From Dromiciops gliroides (taxonomy: Eukaryota; Chordata; Mammalia; Microbiotheria; Microbiotheriidae), in the NCBI RefSeq assembly GCF_019393635.1, contig NC_057864.1, positions 496,138,716 to 496,202,715 on the forward strand: DNA of 64,000 nucleotides. The letters run 5' to 3'. This document shows positions 1 to 12,953 of the stretch, piece by piece (positions within the stretch are counted from its first letter, which is position 1; every line of letters begins with the position of its first letter). Both the position numbers and the translations under genes were made by a program. The notes beneath the pieces were generated by a model. That model saw nothing but the letters and a program-made list of their open reading frames with translations. It ran no database searches and was not told where the DNA came from.

Positions 1-2829
1 AGCGTGGCCAGCACTCAGAACACATTTTCAGGCGGGCACAGCACTTACATACATTTTCTCTTATTGACCTCATGACAATTCTGCAAGATAGTCACACCTA
101 CTGCGTGCTAGGCAAAAGCAAGTCCCTGCCCTTAAGGAGCTCCCAGTCTAGTGGGGAGACACGGGGAACCTCCAAGGGAAGGGCAGGCACGAGCGCTAAC
201 ATCTGGATTTTACAAAGGAGGAAACTGAGGGTCAGAGGGGTCTAGGGACCTGTGTGATGCCAGAGGGTTAGAGACAAAGGACTTCAGACTGTCTGGTCCC
301 ACCCCCTCACTGTGGCAGGGACTCAGGACAGGACAGGGGGTCTGAACCATCCTGGAGGAAGAAGACTCGCCACAGGGACAGGACGCTGCTCCGAGAGGGC
401 GGGACAGCTGCTCAGGCAGGCTCCCATCTGGGTTCTCTGATGGGAAACAGCTGATGGGGAGCTGGTGACGAAGATTAAGTCCCTGCCCTGGATGGATTCA
501 AGTCACCTGGCCTGCGTGAGCTTTGTGACCGACTGTGGAGAATGAGAGACGCCCTCCAGGGCTTGGAAGGGTGAGAACCAGCTCAAAGAGCAGAGCCTGC
601 AGACATGTACAGACCAGAAGCGCCCCATTCCTACATCCAGCTTATAGGGCAACGGGGAAAGTGCCATGGAAAAATGCACACCCACAGAGACCAAAAACTG
701 ACTTCTCGCTCCTGAAAGTGGTTTTTTAACCCCGGTGTTACTAGACAGCAGATGATATGGAAGCGATCCCGGGATCCAGCCAGAGCTGCTCAGAGGCAAA
801 TGTTGGTCCCTGAGTGCTTAGAGGAACAAAAAGGAGAAAACGAAGGAGTTGAATTTCCATTTAGAGCAATTAGAAAAGGAACAAAACCAAGGAGGAAGAA
901 AAAGTTTACAATAAAAGGAGAAATCGATGAAATAAAAAATGAAAAAACAACTGATAAGAGCTGAAATGAATAAACCGTTAACAAGAAGACCAAGTTCTGC
1001 AAGTCAGAAACGCGAATGGAAATCAAGACGAGGTGAGGAGAGAGCGACCTGACGCTCACCCTCGTCTACGCCAACAAAAGGGCAGATGAGTTGGCTGGCG
1101 TCTTCCTGCTCCGCGAGGCCCCAAATGCCGTGATGTGATTCGGGTGAAGTCTCCTTCACGCACGCACAAAGTCATCTGCCCCACTCTCCCTTCCAGAGTC
1201 CGTGGAGCCCAGTGGCAGGATGATGTGCTAGCTTCCACATCTGACCACAGTGCCTGCCTCAGTCACCTTCTCACCTGCCCATTCCACCAGAGGGAGTCTT
1301 CGCCTACTTGGGGTGGGCATCTCCCTAACTTGCCCACACCTGTCCTGTCCATTACCCTCAGCCTGCCCAGACGGTTCACCCGGCATGTGGCCGTTGCCCG
1401 TGTTGCGGCTGTTTGGAGCTGCGGGTGAGAGCTGGGTGGCAGGGTGGGCACCAAAGGGGGATGAGCAGCCCCCACCCCAAAAGTGTTGTCATCTGCACCA
1501 ACAAAAGTGAAACCAGACATGTGCGAAAACATCAGACGCCCCATTAGGCCAGCACAGGCCTGCCATGCCCCAAGGCACCAGGACCAGGAACGTGCGTGGC
1601 CTCCATCGAAGATGCAGAGAGAGAATCACAGACTCTCAGCCGCTGCTGCCACTCAGACCTCCCCCTCTGCATTCTTCCTCCTCACACCCCCAGCCTGCCT
1701 GTAGGGCTCCTCTCTTGTGCTTGGGCCATGGTACCAGCAGACGCTTCTTCAAGGACAGATGACCAGACAACTCCCTGCCTCCCTCAGGTCAGCTCAAGGG
1801 TCAAAGGACCTTCAGTTTTCTTGGGGGGGGGGGAGAAACTCCTCCCCCACAGGTCAGAGCGGGCAAGGTGAGTGGCAAGTCCTATGAAGGTTCCCAAAGG
1901 ATGCAGATGAGGGTAAATTGCAGAGTCCATTCTAAACCCCGACCTTCCTATAAGCACAAGGTCCTGCCCAACCCTGAACCTAAGCCCATGACCCTGAGGG
2001 TCAGCACCAACACAAGCCACCATGCACCCTCTCATGCCTGACATGGGCACCGGCCATGTGATCATGGCCTATCCGCTCTGCCTGGTGCCAACGAGCCTCG
2101 ACCCACTCAAGGGCCGTGTGCCCATACACCCACGCCACCACCTGGTCCAGACGAGGCCAGAGGCCCTTCCCTCTCCACCCAGGGCACTCTGCCCTGCTTT
2201 CGGGGCAATGTGTAGGGGCGATGGGCAGGAGGAGGCAGCTGCAGCCTTGACCCAGCCCAGCCACGTCTTGCAGCCATTGATGCCATGTGGGCAGGGAGAA
2301 TGCTTCAGGGACCAAGGCTGAGAAGGGAGAGTGTCCCCGTCTGAGCGGGCAGAAAAGTTGACATGAACTGGATGTATACTGGGGAGGACACTAGAGTGGG
2401 GGGCCTGGAACAAGAGCACCAGAGAGGGACCCCAGCCCTTGGGGGGCCCATATTGCCTGGGGGGGGGATACGTCCAAGTGAACTGAGGACTCCACCTTTG
2501 GGAGAGGGGGGAAGGGTTGGGAGAGTCAGTGACAGCAACTTAACAAGGGGCAGGATGGAGCAGTGGGCAGCGAGCCACCTGGAGCTGGGTGACCCACTAA
2601 GCTTTCCCTCTGACATGCACCCGCTGTGAGACCTTCCAGACAACGTGACCCTCTCAGGACTGTAAGTGATGGAGCCGGAGCCCTTGGTTCTGTTGTGAAG
2701 GGAGTTTTCTGATAATTGCAGACAATCACAACCTGAAAACAGGAGTAATCACCGACACTGACAGCACCCAAGAGTCCTAGTCATGATCTCTTGTGGACTG
2801 CACAAGCACCTTGTAAAGGGGGCCTATGA

Positions 2830-2945
2830 GCACCATGATCCCCCCTTCCAGATGAGTAAACCGAGATTCAGCCTTTAGAAGCCTTATGATCATGCCCTGA
2901 TCACACCAGCCGGGCCAGGTGTTGGAGGTAGGATCTGAACCCAGG
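2830..2945 (-). mobile_element. MIR-type SINE remnant
   Basis: Decayed reverse copy with agatgagtaaaccgagattc and aggatctgaacccaggcc. Confidence 0.5.
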
Positions 2946-3084
2946 CCATGCCCCCTCCAAATCAGAGGAGGGCGCATAAAAGCAGCCTCATCTTCACAAA
3001 ACTGGCAACAAGGAAATAAAGGAATTCTGAGAAGGGAGCGCACACCACTCTGCCAACTCAGCTGGAAACCGAAAAGCACCTATT

Positions 3085-3190
3085 TCCTAGTGCATGCGCA
3101 CGCGTGTGCACATGCACATACAGACATGCACAGACACCCCACACACACCATGCACACACCGCATATACTCTCTCTCTCACACACACACCC
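3085..3190 (+). repeat. CA-rich degenerate simple repeat
   Basis: Words such as gcacatgcacatacagacat, cccacacacacc and ctctctctctcacacacaca. Confidence 0.85.
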
Positions 3191-3654
3191 AGCATGTTCC
3201 TGCCTCATGGCTGGAGACCTCGAATTCCAGGCAGGGGTCTGGGTGATGGAGGGCCACCTGAGTGCAGTCTCTCCTAGGCTTGGCTTTTTCTCTTATGGGA
3301 CTCTTTCTTGGCACTGGCCTAGGGCACACATCAGGCTGTGTGAAGATGTTTTCACGAGGGTCTGCCCTGACCCTCTCACCAGATGGCCCAGACCACAAAA
3401 AGGGAGACTGCAGAAAACCTCCCAGTCCATGAAGGAGGAAAGGGGCACTGATGGTCCATCTCCACCTCCTTGGCCCCTATCCCTGTGCTGGACTCTGGGA
3501 CCTCTGGCGCTGGGAATGGCATAGACCAGGGGAGGGGCACAGTGCCACCCCCAGAGAACCCCAGCCTGTGTCTGGTGCTTAGAAAGGGGAAGGAAGAGCT
3601 AATACTCACCCACTCAACAAGCACTTAAAGGTGTGAGGGAAGTACAGCAGAGAA

Positions 3655-3790
3655 CACTGACTCCAAGGACCTGGGTTCAAATCCTGCTGCTGCCCCTTAT
3701 CCCATCTCTGTGACCTTGGCCTGTTTCCTCATCACAAAGTACAGGGCTTAGATTAAGGAGCCCAGAGATCTCTTCTGGCTCCAAGCAGAT
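3655..3790 (+). mobile_element. MIR-type SINE remnant
   Basis: It contains gacctgggttcaaatcctgc, gtgaccttggcctgtttcct and the end of a MIR core. Confidence 0.55.
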
Positions 3791-4170
3791 CCCGCCATGA
3801 GGAGGAGTGGAGAGTCAGCCACGGTGCCTGCCCCTGCGTCCACAAGGGAGTGTTTCTCAGGTGGGCCCCCCCTTCTAGTTTCGAGGACAAGGGTCATCCC
3901 TAAGCGGGGCACAGACCAGGCCCCCCGCTGACAGCCATGGCAGCGTGAGGCGTGGCAGATGAAGATCATCTCTCACACCGGGTGCCTTCTATGAAGAGGT
4001 TCCCGGACAAGCAGGAGCCTGCCAGAAATCGTGTCTGCTCCCCATCCATAAAACCCCATTATCTGAGCTCGAAAAAAGATAAACTGGGGACGATTTATTG
4101 GCATTTTCTAAAGGCTTCACTATGTGAAGCTCCCCAGGAATTCAACTGTTCTACGACAGATCTGCCTTCT

Positions 4171-4296
4171 GGGTAGGGAGAGGAAAGGGGAGGAAGAAGG
4201 GAGCAGAAAAGGAAGAAGAGAGGAAGGAGGGAGGGAGGGAAGGAAGCAGAGAAGAGAAAGAAGGAAAGAAAGAGGGAGGAAAGGAAGGAGGGGAGA
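4171..4296 (+). repeat. Purine tract (GGAA/GA-rich)
   Basis: About 125 bases almost free of pyrimidines on the plus strand, built from ggaag, gaggg and gaaag words. Confidence 0.85.
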
Positions 4297-5432
4297 ACCT
4301 GGGGAGCATCAGCACATCGGACAGGCTGGGCAGCGGCTCCTGCAGAGGATTGTGCCGATGAGGCCCCCTGGGGAGTGCCCTCATCCAGCCTGCATCCCAA
4401 GCCCAGGCAGTGTCAGCAGCTGGGGTGAGAGCACAGGCAGGGCCAGGGCTGCTGACCCCCCCCACCAGGAGGATGAAGCCGCCCAGTCAGTTACCTCCTG
4501 GGGCCTGGCCTGCCTCCCCTTCCACAACACACAGAAAACAGAGGCTTCCTGGAAGGCCCTTCCCCCTGATTCCGAGGGGAGGACGTGGCATGGGTGCGGC
4601 CAGACTGGGAAGGAGACCCTGAACAGAGCCGTGGCTCTGAAGCCAACTGCAATGAGGAGCGGCGTGTCCCTGAGCACTGGACGTCACCTCATACAGAGCC
4701 TCCATCTCCTCCAGGGGGCTGACCACGCTCCAGAGGCCCCAGTGAGGCCCCAGGGTCTGTGGGGTGCTCTTGGCCGTTCTGATGGAGAACACCAGTCCTC
4801 TGCTCACTTGAGAAGGAGAAGATGCTGGGATGAAGGCCCTCCCACCCCGGAGCAGAGGCCTAGCTACCCTGAGCACCCGTCCTCAAGAATGGACAGAGCT
4901 GGGGCTCGTCTGGGCGATTCCCCCGTCCAGCTGGGATGTGCCAAGGACCCAGAACATTCTGCAACTCATCACGTCTCGGAGAAGAGGGTTCTGTCAACAT
5001 CCGACTTGGAACAGGCCTCGGCCAAGGAGCCAAGACAAATGTTTAAATTCAGAAGCAGAGACAGGGGAAGCGGCCAAGCCATGGGCAGCTCCCTCCCAAA
5101 TGGGGATAACTGCAGAGCTCTCTGCCCGCTCTCAGAGATGGGACCAAAGCCCTCTCCCCCAGAGGCAGCAGGGGCAGCACCAGGCCTTGCCCATCAGGAG
5201 GAAGGCAGGGGCCAGGTGGTGGTCAGCCAGGCTATCTGCCTGGGAGAAGGGACCAGGAGCCTGGAGGGTTACTTAGGGCTACTGACCAGGCAGAGCGTGG
5301 CTCCAGGCTCAGCAGAGAGCCCAAGGCACCTTTGGACACTGGGGGTCCTGGCCCTTCCCGGGCACCCCCAACCTCCCTGTAAATCAAGGCCAGTTCCAAC
5401 CCTCCTTCCACCCACAAAGCGTGTCTCTAGGG

Positions 5433-5788
5433 TGTGGTAAAAATTATTGGAGTGACGCCACCTGCTGGGGACTTACTGTAGGAAAGCTCCGCCATGAGGA
5501 GAAGGCGCAAGCCATGTGGTTTTCCTCAGCGTCAGGAAGTGACGTTTGCTCGTGGGTGCTGTCTATAAAAGGGGCGGGGCTGGCCTGGGGGAGGGGGGGA
5601 GGAGCTGGAGACATTGGCTCCCGGAGATAGCTGAATCTAGGCCTCTCTCTCTCTCTCTCTCTCTCTTCACCAAATTCTTATTCCCCTTAATAAATGCTTA
5701 GAAGTCTAACTCTTGCTAAAGCTTCTAATTTATTGGTGACCACGCATTAGATATTTTAGACAGACTAGCTAGAATTTTAGCCCTTACA
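5433..5788 (+). mobile_element. Probable solo LTR of an endogenous retrovirus-like element (fossil)
   Basis: A 356-bp block starts tgtggtaaaaatt and ends ttttagcccttaca, giving TG...CA termini with related inverted ends. Inside, in order, are a TATA box (5564-5570), a CT repeat and an AATAAA signal (5689-5694), the U3-R-U5 order of an LTR. No internal retroviral genes flank it, so it looks like a solo LTR. A flanking target duplication is not clear, which suggests some age. Family not named. Confidence 0.6.
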
Positions 5789-6855
5789 AAGGCCCAACAC
5801 AGTCTGGGGGCTTGGCCGTGACGGCTGCCAGCCCCTCGGTGGGACCCCACGGCCCAGCCACAAAGAGGCTACCACCCTTGGCGGCCAATCCCACCAAGCC
5901 ACAGCTGGGTTAATGAGGGGAAGGCTGCATTGGCACCGAACAAATAACAAAGGACTGACAGGCGTTGGGGAAGACGTCAGGAACACGCTTCCGTCCGAGA
6001 AGAGGGAAGCCAGTCTGCCCACCCCAGCCACCCAGCCTCTCGTTGGCCCCACCTCTGCCCCGGCCCATCCCACACTCAGGAGAAGGGACCGGGGCCCCAA
6101 GAAGACAAGAGCCAGCTTCCTTCACTTACCCCCTCTCTTGGCCTGCTGGTGAACCCCGGGCACTGAACCTGCCATCAGGAAGACTCTACCTGAACGACCC
6201 TGGTCAATTACTTAACTTTGCCTCAGTTTCACCCTCTGTAACTGACTCAAAGGTCTCTGAGTGAGAGACAAAGACAGAGACAGAGATGGAGAGAGGGAGA
6301 GAACGAGGAGAGGGGCAGGCAGAAAGTGCGAGCATCCATTTATTAAGCATTTCCTATGTGGTGCCAGGCTCCAAGCTAGGTCCTGGGAATACAAACAGAA
6401 TCTAGATTTATGATATGCCCAGGACGTGCTGGGCACCGTGAGGGGGAGAAGTAGCGCATGCCCGAGCTCGGCGACTCTGCAGCCAACTCTCACTTTGGAA
6501 GCAAGCATGACAGGACCCCTGCTTCGGGAGAAGACAAGGCTCGGGGACGAGGGGCTCGGAGCTGGCGTGCGCCCATGACGCCATGGACTTCCTCACTGCC
6601 CACAGACGTGGCCCAGGGGGACAAAGGGGACCATTCAGACTCTGTAGATCTTAGGCGCCAAAACAAAACCTATTCATTTGAGGTTACTTGTCATTGACCC
6701 CGGGATGCAAAGAAAATGGACACCGGTGACAAGGCGCTTCTGGCCTTGGCGCCCCATGGAAGAAGCGCCTCCCCCACCGACACATCCTCCAGACCCGCTG
6801 ACTGGACTGACGGGAAATGAAGTCAGACGAACAGGTCCGCAACCCCTCTCACTCA

Positions 6856-6960
6856 GTCAATGGGCATTTATTAAATACCCATTGTATGCCAGGCACTAGA
6901 GGCTGCAGATGCAAACACAGGCAAAAACAGTCCCTGCCCACAAGGAGCTCCCATCCTTTT
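6856..6960 (+). mobile_element. Ancient SINE remnant next to a younger SINE
   Basis: The gcatttattaaatacccatt and gtatgccaggcactagaggc motif is followed by acagtccctgcccacaagga, a recurrent marsupial/mammalian repeat end. The same motif recurs at 17005, 21850, 22862, 23585, 45780 and 62680. Confidence 0.6.
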
Positions 6961-7005
6961 GGAAACAGCCTGGAGCAAAGAGGATATATAAAAAGTAAAG
7001 ACAAG

Positions 7006-7150
7006 GGGCAACTAGGTGGTGCAGTGGATAGAGCACCAGCCCTGGAATCAGGAGGACCTGAGTTCAAATCCGGCCTCAGACACTTAACACTTACTAGCTG
7101 TGTGATCCTAGGCAAGTCACTTAACCCCAACTGTCTCACTAAAAAAAAAA
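7006..7150 (+). mobile_element. Marsupial tRNA-derived SINE
   Basis: Head ggggcaactaggtggtgcag, the gttcaaatccggcctcagac block and an A tail are present. The target duplication agtaaagacaagg is visible on both sides. Confidence 0.93.
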
Positions 7151-7164
7151 GTAAAGACAAGGTA

Positions 7165-7300
7165 ATGGGGGAAGGGGGGTCAGCAAAGGAAGGGGAGAGG
7201 GGAAGAGGGGGAAAGGGGAGTAAGGAGGAGGGAGGGGAAAATGGGGAGAGTAAGGAGGAGGGAGGGGGGAAAGGAAGAAGAGGGAGGGGGAAGGGGAGAT
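7165..7300 (+). repeat. Purine tract with an internal duplicated unit
   Basis: G/A-only over most of its length. The phrase gagtaaggaggagggagggg occurs almost exactly twice, about 40-50 bases apart. Confidence 0.85.
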
Positions 7301-10300
7301 CACATTTCCCATCATGGCACAGAATCGCTGCCAGCTCCTTCGGGAGTCCCTGGCTTGCCCGGGAGTGCCCTGCATATCCCACTTCTCCTCCTGGGAGGAA
7401 AGATGAACCCTGCAAACTTGCTTCATTTGCTTTCCACGGATCCGAAGCCCTGCAAGAAAGCTGGCAGGCGAGGCCACCTCGGCCCCCCTGGCCCATAACC
7501 CAAGCGCAGCACTGGGCTCTCAGGCACACAGGCCGGAGTTCTTTGGGACCCTTCTCCCGCGTCAGAGGCCTGCAGGCTCGGCAGCCCAGGCCAGGTCCCT
7601 GCCAATGACCAGCCTTCTCTTGTCCCCTCCCACTATCCTCTGACTCTTCCCCCTCTCTGGCACCTCAGGGTTCCAGATGGGCCCTGACCACAAAGAGGAC
7701 CCAAACTTGAACCCCCTTCTCTGAGCCTCTGATGCAAATAGATAGAATGGGGAAGTCCAAAGTGCTCACCTAGCTAACCTAAGCACAGAGACGGCCCCTC
7801 CGGGTCTTCATCCTCCTGGTGGGCCTGGTTAGCCGGCCCCCACACCCAGCATCACACCCTGGGAGGCCAGGGCACTCAGACCTACTTCCCAGAGAGGTGG
7901 GATGTCAGCACCAGCTCCGTCTGGCGGCGGGGGTGCCCACACAGGCCCCACCTCGTGGTCAGAAATGGTGGCCTTGGTGGCCACAGGCAAAGGAGAGAAG
8001 AGCCGATGGGACCGCTAATCTAGAAATAACAGCCAAGCAATCCATAAGTACTTATTAATCACCTACTATGTGCCCAAAGGAGCAGCAACGGGCAAACGGG
8101 AGAACACCAAGCCAGCCCCTCCTAAGCTGGACCATCTCGGCCCGAGTAATGGAACAGGGCCTTCCGTTGTGAGACTGAGCCTGGAGCTACCCAAGTCAGA
8201 GCTGCAGCGAAATCCTCTGTCATCAGCTTCCCCCCTCTCACATCTGCCACCATGGCCACCTGAGTCAGAAGGCGCCAGAGAGCAAGCACAAAAGGCGGGA
8301 TGGGCCCGGCAGCTGGTGCCCTGACCTCTGACCAGCTCGGCACCCCAGCTCTCTGACCTCAGGGATGAAGATGAGACTAGAGAACGAGGTGTGATGTTTG
8401 GGGGCACTGCAGCCGGGACGGAGACCATTCAGCTCCAACATTCTTCTCGTGATCCCCGAGTTCCCAGGCACGATAAGGGAACACAACAGGACCACGGGCA
8501 GCTGGTGCCGAGACACTTCAGCTAATGTGCCAGCTCACTGAGATCCGAGAGTGCTCTTTGGGCCCCACGGCCAGGGGCAAAGGACTGCTGCCCACATTAG
8601 GAAGAGCCGACCATGCCAGCCATGTTGGCTGGGCAATGAGGACGCAGCAGCAGCGGGAAGGCCCCATGGGAAAGAACGTTCCCTGGTCCGTGTGTTGGCG
8701 TGCATGGGTTCGGGGTGGACACGCTCTCTCCACCGACTCAGACCAAGGCCCTCTAGTACTGGGCCAGTGAGCCCCAAGAGCCTCTGCGGCCAAACAACAG
8801 AAAACAATGATGACGATGATGATGTTAACACCAAATGTGGAGACATCCGAAAAACCCAGGAAGATTTGCTGGAACCGATGCCGAATCTTAGAGCCAGAAG
8901 GGGCCTCGGCAGCCTCTGGTCCAGCTCAGCCAAGAAAGGGATCCCGATGGGCCAAAGGGCCATCCCGCCTCTCCTGAAGCCGGTCCCCCAGTTATAAAAA
9001 GCCTCAAACGGGGTCCTCACAGAAAGAAGAGCGTGCACCGCAGCAACACCATAAACGAAGAGATCTCAGGAGGAGCGCAGTGTCAGCAAAGGTCCCCGCA
9101 AGCAGACAAAACTTCCTCAAGGAAGAAGGGAGGGGTCACCAGGACAGAATGGTACCTACAATGCCAGGCATCGGCATCAGCATCGGCTGTTTGTCACAGT
9201 GGCAGGAAGGTTCACTGGGAAGAGGGATGCCCCCAGAAATGACTGGCATCCAAGCAAAAGGCCGAGACACTGCACACTCCCTCAGCTATGCCCACGGCAC
9301 CGTGCACCATCAGCCCGGGTACGCACACTGTGTGCGGAACTCGAGATGGAGCACCCAGTGCCATCCTGGTGAGGCTGCCATTCAAGTGTGGGCACCACAA
9401 AGAGTATGGGTGGGAGGGGGAGCCAGAGCTGGCCCCAAACCTCAGCTCTCCTCACATCTCAGGGGTGACTCCCCACCCTCATTCTTCTATTGCGTCATCA
9501 TTTACAAACACATTCCTTTTTCAATACAGAGAAGAAAGAACTCCGGAGAGGAGCCCACGCCCAAAGGGCCACTTTGTTGGGATTCATTAAACATACCGTC
9601 CCCCGGCTTGCTCCCAACACGATCTGGTGACTCTGTCTGGGCCCGTGAGGCCCTGCAGAAATCACCATGGATCCTTCTCACGAGCTCGGGCTCCAAACCC
9701 CAGGGGCACCCTCCTAAGCAACAAATCGTTAGCGAGAAACCCACTGGGGACAATCAAAGCCCTTGCTGTCTGCACCCTGCGAGTTCTCACAGCGGGCGGC
9801 TCAAGACTGTGTTACTCTTCCTATTCCACAGATTAAAAGCCCAAGCTCACACTTTCATGCCCAAGACAGTCACTTGGAGTACACTGAACAAGACAGTCCA
9901 CGCCTTCTCCCTCGGCTCTAATACAGCAGAACCCTGTTCCCCCACCCCAAAGAACCCCACATTCCCCTCAACAGCCAGGCACTGGGGCCTCCTCCCCCAT
10001 CCACGCTCTGGCCTTCCACACGGCCCCCTCCAAGTTCCCCAGAGACTCAGAAAATACCTTGTCCCAGACATCCCGGCCGACACAAATTATCAGTAGTCAG
10101 ATGTGTCAGGGCGCTGTCCGCCAGGCCTTCATAAACAAGCCAAAGGCATCCTGGGAACTTTAAACAACTTCCCAGCAAGGGGGTCATGAGGCCCAGGTTG
10201 AGAAAGAAGCACACACGTGCTCAGGCGGGATTTCCCATGTCTGATCCTCCTGCATCCCAGCAGTGAAGCAGCCAGAAGGTCAGGACAGGCCCTCTGGAGA

Positions 10301-10380
10301 CCCAGCAGCCCAGAAAAGAATGAGAGGTGCTGTTCACACCCAAGAAAGCCCATTTGTCTCCTGATTAAAAAGCAAAAGTC
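7301..10380. other. Non-coding, probably SLX9 intron
   Basis: No exon or clear repeat was identified apart from a short ancient SINE end near 8035-8075. Stop-free frames are short and lack family motifs. Confidence 0.5.
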
Positions 10381-10536
10381 GGGGCAGCTAGGTTGGCGCA
10401 GTGGATAGAGCAACGGCCCTGGATTCAGGAGGACCTGAGTTAAAATCCAGCCTCAGACACTTAACACTTACTAGCTGTGTGACCTTGGGCAAGTCACTTA
10501 ACCCCAACTGCCTCACCAAAAAAAAAAAAAAAAAAA
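10381..10536 (+). mobile_element. Marsupial tRNA-derived SINE
   Basis: A full copy from ggggcagctaggttggcgca to an 18-base A tail. The short duplication aaaagtc is on both sides. Confidence 0.93.
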
Positions 10537-11449
10537 GTCTAACTCAGCCACAAGACCCCAGTGGGCAGTGGGCAGGGGCTGGAAGCTCCTCCTGCTTTGA
10601 TTCTTTCTTCCCCTTTGGAGGGAAGTCTGAACATCAAGGACGAAATCTCCTGGGAAGACTCCCACACAAGCCTCGCTGGAACCCACTTGGGTGGAGAGGA
10701 CTTGGAGCACACAGAAAGTCAATCAAACCAACTCATCAAGGGCCCTGCTGGATCCAGCTGCAGGGAATTGTTACGAGAAAAGTTGTCAGCAGAGCTGGGG
10801 CCTGGAAAGATTTTCCACCAGATTTCTGGCAGCCACAATAGCACGAGCCCCTCCCAAGCCCGATTCCTGGAGGAGTCTGGCCCACTAAATATTCAGGGGC
10901 TCCCAGCAGACACTGGAAAGAAAATGGAAAGGTGATCCCGGGCCAAGGTTTGTCCTTGTTTTCAGATCCAGGCAACCGCTGTGCTGGGGGCTGGGGGAGC
11001 GAGGGGCACAAGTGAAGGGAAAGGCACCGCCCCTCCCCTGCCCCGCCTGGCCATCTCCAGCTGTCCTGATCTAGGTCTTGGCTCTGGCGACTCGGCACAA
11101 GCCGGCCTCCCCGAAATCCAAGTCACTGCAAGTCAAGACATCCCCCTCCTGATGTCCTCGGGGCTCTCTCTGTGAAGACCAAGAACAAACCACCACCGGC
11201 ATCCGCTCGACCTCAGAAGCTCACGCAGCCAAGTGCAGCCGGGGCGGAGGAGGCCCAGGGTCATCTACACCACAGCCCCTGCTCCCCTGGGTGATGCCGG
11301 TCACCCAGAGGAACTTACAAGCCTGCACCACGTGTTCTTGGCCACAAGAGGGCAGGCATCTGAAACCTGCTCCCCTCAGGTCTTCCCAACTCCAGGGTCA
11401 GTGCCCCATGGAAGGTAACAGACACTGTCAAATGTACTCGATATAATAA

Positions 11450-11620
11450 CCGTAAGAGCCAGCATTTATCTACAAAGTGCTTTAAGGTTTGCAAGATTCT
11501 TTCTAAGCATCATCTCATTTTACACTCCAAAGAGCCCTGGAAGGTGGATGGGAAAACCGAAGCAGAGGCTGAGGACTTGCCCAGGGTCACCAGGCCAGTG
11601 AGGCTTTGACACCAGATCAG
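11450..11620 (-). mobile_element. MIR-type SINE remnant
   Basis: It contains caaagtgctttaaggtttgc, the atctcattttacactccaaa core and ttgcccagggtcaccaggcc in reverse MIR order. Confidence 0.65.
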
Positions 11621-12385
11621 AACCGAGCCCCCCTTACTCCCAGGCCAGTACAGCCTCTGCTGACTTCTCCCTTCTTCCTCTTCCTCACTGTCCCCCTTAC
11701 TGCTCTTCTCTTCTGGGAATATTCCTACAAAAAGAAGCCCATTCAAAGCATCGGGTAAAGCTGGAACCGTAGCTGGACTAATGATATTACTGTAGGATAA
11801 GGTTGGTGTGATCCAGGAAGATAGGAACGGAGATTTGGAAAGGAGCCTGAGAGCTGCCTCTGGAGAGAGCACGCCCCGCACTCAGTGCCTGGGCCTCCCC
11901 CAGAGAACGCTAAGACTCCCCGACAAATCGCCAACATCAGCCTCATATCCCACGCTGACCCACTCTCGTTTTTTGCCAGGCCAGGCTGCTGGCCCCCAGA
12001 CAAAGTGAAAGAAATGTCCCTGCTCCTCCTGAAAGGGGGCAGAGAGTCCCTGGGATAAACAGCTGAGCTGGGAGGCTGCGAAGGAGCAAGAATTGATGCC
12101 GCCACCTTCCTTTATCTGGCCAATGACCAGAGGGCTGCCGGGAAAACAGCACAGGAAGGCAGGCGGCCCGTGCTCCAAGTCCCCACATCTCTGTCAGGAG
12201 GGGCCCCCAAAGGCTTGTCGTGAAGCCCCTGAATGGGCCAGGGTGGACCATCACCCTGTTAAACGGGTTCACTGGTCACAGGAGCCTAATGAAAGCCCCC
12301 CCACCCCCATGGGTCAGGCAGCAACAACAGAGAACGTGCCTGGGGGCAGAGTGAACCCCCTACACCCCAGACATACATGTACGTA

Positions 12386-12388
<3 letters not shown>

Positions 12389-12432
<44 letters not shown>
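12389..12432 (+). repeat. (AC)22 microsatellite
   Basis: An uninterrupted AC run after tacatgtacgtacgt. Confidence 0.98.
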
Positions 12433-12434
<2 letters not shown>

Positions 12435-12801
12435 CTTTCCAGAGCTATCCCCCAGGGAGACTACCATGGAGAGAACTGCCTGGTTGGGCCCGTCAGCCAT
12501 GCTGGTCTCTTCTGGGTATTTACCTCCCCAGCCCCTCCCCCCCAGCCCTGCCCCCCCAATCCTGAGGGCTGGTAGGGAGGGGGAAGAGGAGGAGAGCAGG
12601 TGCTACAGGTAAAGGCTTTGTGGTTAACAACATCTCTAAGGAACACACTCCTCAGGGGCCCCTCTCTGGGCCTCCAGGCGCCTTCTCTTTAAGGTCGAGG
12701 ACTTGGCCCAAGTGGCCTTGGAGCTCCTCTCCAGTGTAGACCCTGGATCCTACACCCTTCTGTCTGCCCTCCCTCCACCCCCAGCAGCAAGAGTAAAAGC
12801 T

Positions 12802-12953
12802 GGGGGCAGCTAGGTGATGCACTGGATAAAGCACTGGCCCTGGATTCAGGAGGACCTGAGTTCAAATCCAGCCTCAGACACTTGACACTTACTGGCTGTG
12901 TGACCCTGGGCAAGTCACTTAACCCCCATTGCCCAGCAAAAAAAAAAAAAAAG
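12802..12953 (+). mobile_element. Marsupial tRNA-derived SINE
   Basis: A full copy ending in a 15-base A tail. The flanks aagagtaaaagctg and aagaataaaggctg are an imperfect target duplication. Confidence 0.93.

Larger units (their letters stand above)
1..5432. other. Non-coding, probably SLX9 intron
   Basis: No exon recognised. It holds MIR remnants (2830-2945, 3655-3790), a CA-rich repeat, a purine tract and a polypurine A-rich stretch at 810-960. The long open frame 4124-5440 looks fortuitous. Confidence 0.6.

Noticed and set aside
4124-5440. 438-residue open frame on the plus strand
   Set aside because: It begins in a purine simple repeat (Glu/Gly/Arg-rich), has no recognisable domain, and ends against the LTR-like block. 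A GC-rich region leaves chance open frames.
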